Positions 61,288 to 64,000 of a stretch of 64,000 bases of DNA are shown one piece after another (within the stretch, counting starts at the first letter, position 1; the number at the start of each line of letters is the position of its first letter). The DNA is from Gammaproteobacteria bacterium CG11_big_fil_rev_8_21_14_0_20_46_22 (GTDB lineage Bacteria > Pseudomonadota > Gammaproteobacteria > UBA12402): contig PCWT01000054.1 of NCBI GenBank assembly GCA_002796245.1, forward strand, positions 3,516-67,515. The letters are read 5' to 3'. The notes below the pieces were generated by a model. The model saw nothing but the letters and a program-made list of their open reading frames with translations. It was not told the DNA's origin and did no database searches. The translations under genes were made by a program, and so were the position numbers.

Positions 61288-63417
61288 TTATTCGTCAGAC
61301 GGTGTCTCTTCGCCCGCCGGCGCTTCTTCACCCAACTGCGATGGCTTCATGCTCAAACGTACGCGACCCTGGCGATCAATTTCGATCACTTTCACACGCA
61401 CTTCCTGGCCTTCTTGCAGCACATCTTCAACCTTTTCAACACGGCCTTCAGACAACTGCGAGATATGAACCAAACCGTCCTTGCCCGGCAAGAATGACAC
61501 CAAAGCACCAAAATCTAAAAGCTTGGTCACCTTACCCTCGTAGATTTTATGAAGCTCGGCTTCAGCGACAATGTTTTCCACCATCTCGATCGCTTTTCTA
61601 CCAGCATCACCATCAACAGCGTAAATTTTCACCACGCCATCATCGTCGATATCAATCGTTGCGCCCGTGGCTTCGATAATGCCTTTAATGGTTGCCCCAC
61701 CTTTACCAATCACTTCACGCACTTTTTCAGGTTTGACTTTCATCGTTAAGATACGTGGCGCTGTGCTTGAAATTTCTTCACGTGGCGCAGATAAAACTTC
61801 ATTCATTTTACCTAAGATGTGCAAGCGCGCTTCGCGAGCTTGATCCAAGGCTTGTTGCATAATGAACTTCGTGATACCTGTGATTTTGATATCCATTTGA
61901 AGGGCTGTCACACCATTGTCAGAACCCGCCACTTTAAAGTCCATATCGCCCAAGTGATCTTCATCACCCAGGATATCAGTCAATACCGCGAAACGGTTGC
62001 CATCAAGCACTAAGCCCATCGCAATACCGGCCACCGGAGTTTTAACCGGCACGCCCGCGTCCATCAAAGCCATGCTGGTACCGCATACGCTGGCCATCGA
62101 ACTTGAACCGTTGGATTCCGTGATTTCAGACACCACACGCAAAACGTAAGGGAATTCTTCGTAACTTGGCAATACGGCTGCGACACCGCGACGCGCTAAA
62201 CGGCCGTGACCGATTTCACGACGTTTTGGACTGCCCATCATGCCCGCTTCACCCACGCAGTACGGTGGGAAGTTGTAGTGCAACATAAAGCGGTCTTTGA
62301 ACTCACCCGACAAAGCATCAATAATTTGTGAATCGCGCTCCGTGCCTAAAGTGGCCGCCACAATCGCCTGCGTTTCACCGCGAGTGAACAATACCGAGCC
62401 GTGCACTTGTGGTAATAGACCTGTACGGATAGTGATAGGACGCACTGTGCGCGTATCACGACCATCGATACGTGGCTCACCGCTTAAAATACGTGAACGC
62501 ACAACGTTTTTCTCAATGCTAGCAAAAATACCGGCCACATCATCCGCCGCAGGGGCTGTGTCGTCGCCTTCTTGGCAAAGCTCGGCAATCAAGGCATCAC
62601 GAACAGCGTCTAGCTTTTCTTTGCGCGCCATTTTGTCAGAAATTTGATAGGCCGCAGTGACATCGGCTTCGACTTTCGCTTTGACTTGATCGATCAACGC
62701 CGTATTTTTCTCAGGGGCTACCCAATCCCAACGCGCTTTACCACCTTCTTCGACCATTTCATTGATCGCATTGATGACGACTTGCATTTGTTCATGACCA
62801 TACCAAACCGATTCTAGCATCACGTCTTCTGGCAATAGATTGGCTTGTGATTCCACCATCAAGACAGCGTCTTGCGTGCCGGCAACCACCAAGTCCAAAT
62901 CAGACGTTTTCAACTCTTCTTCGCTTGGGTTTAATAAATATTCGCCGTCTTTGTAACCCACGCGCGCAGCACCAATAGGGCCAGCAAAAGGCACACCCGA
63001 CAAAGCCAAAGCCGCCGACGCACCGATCATAGCAGGAATATCCGTTTGAACCGCTGGGTTCAAAGACATCACTGTCACCACCACTTGCACTTCGTTTTTG
63101 AACTCTTTCGGGAACAATGGGCGAATTGGGCGGTCGATCAAGCGTGAGATCAAGGTTTCTGATTCCGCCGGGCGACCTTCACGTTTGAAGTAGCCGCCTG
63201 GGATTTTACCCGCCGCGTAAGCTTTTTCTTGATAGTTGACGGTTAAAGGGAAAAAGTCTTGGCCTGGCTTCATGTCTTTTTTGGCGACCACTGTCACCAA
63301 GCACACGGTGCCTTCTACGCTGACCAAAACAGAAGCGGTGGCTTGACGAGCAATTTCACCGGTTTCAAGTATGACATTGTGCTTTCCGTACTGGAAAGTC
63401 TTGCTGATTTTATTCAC
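61288..63417 (-). CDS. pnp: Polyribonucleotide nucleotidyltransferase
   Basis: Phosphorolytic 3'-5' exoribonuclease, part of the degradosome. 709 residues, same length as E. coli. Two RNase PH domains ([40 protein letters not shown] and [20 protein letters not shown]), then a KH domain ([20 protein letters not shown]) and an S1 domain ([30 protein letters not shown]). Start codon is GTG ([11 protein letters not shown]) after AAGGTAAT. Follows rpsO as usual. Confidence 0.97.
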   Translation of the reverse strand: MNKISKTFQYGKHNVILETGEIARQATASVLVSVEGTVCLVTVVAKKDMKPGQDFFPLTVNYQEKAYAAGKIPGGYFKREGRPAESETLISRLIDRPIRPLFPKEFKNEVQVVVTVMSLNPAVQTDIPAMIGASAALALSGVPFAGPIGAARVGYKDGEYLLNPSEEELKTSDLDLVVAGTQDAVLMVESQANLLPEDVMLESVWYGHEQMQVVINAINEMVEEGGKARWDWVAPEKNTALIDQVKAKVEADVTAAYQISDKMARKEKLDAVRDALIAELCQEGDDTAPAADDVAGIFASIEKNVVRSRILSGEPRIDGRDTRTVRPITIRTGLLPQVHGSVLFTRGETQAIVAATLGTERDSQIIDALSGEFKDRFMLHYNFPPYCVGEAGMMGSPKRREIGHGRLARRGVAAVLPSYEEFPYVLRVVSEITESNGSSSMASVCGTSMALMDAGVPVKTPVAGIAMGLVLDGNRFAVLTDILGDEDHLGDMDFKVAGSDNGVTALQMDIKITGITKFIMQQALDQAREARLHILGKMNEVLSAPREEISSTAPRILTMKVKPEKVREVIGKGGATIKGIIEATGATIDIDDDGVVKIYAVDGDAGRKAIEMVENIVAEAELHKIYEGKVTKLLDFGALVSFLPGKDGLVHISQLSEGRVEKVEDVLQEGQEVRVKVIEIDRQGRVRLSMKPSQLGEEAPAGEETPSDE

Positions 63418-63463
63418 TGATAATTACCTTATATATGACAGGCCCCGGCATTGCTTCCAGGCA

Positions 63464-63478
63464 GCCCACACCGTGGGC
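63464..63478 (-). promoter_or_regulatory. Hairpin in the rpsO-pnp intergenic region
   Basis: GCCCACACCGTGGGC, a 6-bp stem with a 3-base loop, sits between rpsO and pnp and is enclosed by a longer GGCC/GGCC pairing. In E. coli this interval has RNase III and RNase E processing sites controlling pnp; the same role is inferred. Confidence 0.4.
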
Positions 63479-63517
63479 AAAAGTGCAGAGGCCTTATTAA
63501 AAAGAAAAGGCTGAGTC

Positions 63518-63781
63518 TTACGCGATTTCGCGCAAACCCAACTTTTGGATCAAAGCACGATACGCTTCAAGTTTCTTACCTTTCAAGTATTTCAACAACT
63601 TACGACGTTGGTTTACCTTTCTAGTCAAGCCAACACGTGAGTGAAAATCGTGTTTATTGGCTTTGAAGTGTTCCGTTAATTTTTTGATATCGGCCGTTAA
63701 GAGCGCCACTTGCGCGTCGATTGAGCCTGTTTTACCGCCATGCTCAGCGATAATTGCTTGTTTTTCTGCTGCAGTTAGCAT
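63518..63781 (-). CDS. rpsO: 30S ribosomal protein S15
   Basis: Primary 16S-binding protein of the small subunit platform. The ATG at 63781 ([20 protein letters not shown]) has GGAGAA six bases upstream and gives 87 residues; E. coli S15 has 89. [27 protein letters not shown] is the family core. First gene of rpsO-pnp; truB, which usually precedes, is replaced by an oppositely oriented gene. Confidence 0.96.
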   Translation of the reverse strand: MLTAAEKQAIIAEHGGKTGSIDAQVALLTADIKKLTEHFKANKHDFHSRVGLTRKVNQRRKLLKYLKGKKLEAYRALIQKLGLREIA

Positions 63782-63937
63782 GCATTTCTCCACGTTCAAA
63801 TTTTAAAAAGCGCGCCATTCTAAACCGAAGACTGGCAATTCACAAGGGCTGTCAACACATCTTGACTAAAATTTTGGCCTTTAGCGGCCAATCCATGTTA
63901 AAGTGCGCGCCGCTGAACCCACAGACGAGAACACAGC

Positions 63938-64000
63938 GTGACAAAAAGACTGATCAACAGCCTCATCTTAAGCAGCCTACTGTGCGTCGCTTTTGCCGCA
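63938..64000 (+). CDS. Start of a secreted-protein gene (partial)
   Basis: GTG 63938 opens 21 codons to the window edge, MTKRLINSLILSSLLCVAFAA, a typical signal peptide with a basic start, hydrophobic core and Ala-rich cleavage region. A Cys in LLCVA could make it a lipoprotein, but the context is not a clear lipobox. GAGAAC stands upstream. The rest lies outside the window. Confidence 0.55.
   Translation, partial: MTKRLINSLILSSLLCVAFAA

Noticed and set aside
1-64000. tRNA genes
   Set aside because: No cloverleaf with TTCGAxTC-type arm and CCA end was recognised in any intergenic gap, including next to the direct repeats at 10906 and 13054.

Overview
The window reads as a chromosomal segment of a gammaproteobacterium. 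The 16S rRNA 5' end, LptD, the ubiquinone genes, the hemCDXY-type operon, AmgK/MurU and the rpsO-pnp pair all support this. Base composition is roughly balanced, with clearly AT-richer accessory patches. A Sel1-type repeat protein, several unrecognised small proteins, class I aldolase and acetoacetate decarboxylase recall Legionellales/Coxiella relatives, but that placement is inference. Recognisable sigma70-like promoters here resemble TTGCGA or TTGACA, 16-18 bases, then TAGAAT or TATNNT.

Layout. 1-8026: 16S rRNA (leftward, running off the edge), glnA-amt, tyrS, a secreted protein, erpA, hemJ and hemL. 8027-13080: a REP-like element, a 5'-truncated racemase, bioC, comF, then an accessory patch with a twice-frameshifted pseudogene, a relic of a conjugative relaxase/helicase and a Sel1-repeat protein. 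A 26-bp imperfect direct repeat brackets the last two. 13084-24303: rlmJ, an EmrAB pump, pgpA/nusB/nrdR/glyA, a DUF4143-type ATPase, rsmB-fmt. 24355-35043: a FUSC-type transporter, a 165-bp palindromic MITE-like element, ubiC-fba, ychJ/rpe, a family-4 uracil-DNA glycosylase, a ClC channel, hemolysin III and ychF. 35044-37841: a dispersed repeat and an AT-rich cassette (TIKI/TraB-like protein, metallophosphoesterase, unknown). 37868-51241: adc, a flavin monooxygenase, rpoH, a membrane protein with a 21-bp tandem repeat, a second orphan ATPase with duplicated palindromes in its leader, corA, and hemY/hemX/hemD/hemC split by an opposing aminotransferase. 51289-64000: ubiK, surA, lptD, amgK-murU, an oxidoreductase/TVP38 pair, hinT, a third orphan ATPase, pnp, rpsO and the start of a secreted-protein gene.

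The genes cover tetrapyrrole synthesis (hemJ, hemL, hemC, hemD, hemX, hemY), nitrogen assimilation (glnA-amt), ubiquinone (ubiC, ubiK), outer-membrane assembly (lptD, surA) and cell-wall recycling (amgK, murU). The most unusual signals are: glutamine synthetase with Phe at the adenylylation position 397; a palindromic repeat inserted in frame at the start of murU, giving a 59-residue extension and resembling rickettsial protein-coding palindromic elements; a MITE-like palindrome whose ends supply the stop codons of two convergent genes; a three-copy composite dispersed repeat; and three unrelated-by-position AAA ATPases with nuclease-fold-like C-termini and palindromes or repeats before their starts. 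All functional calls rest on motifs and family knowledge; no database search was possible.
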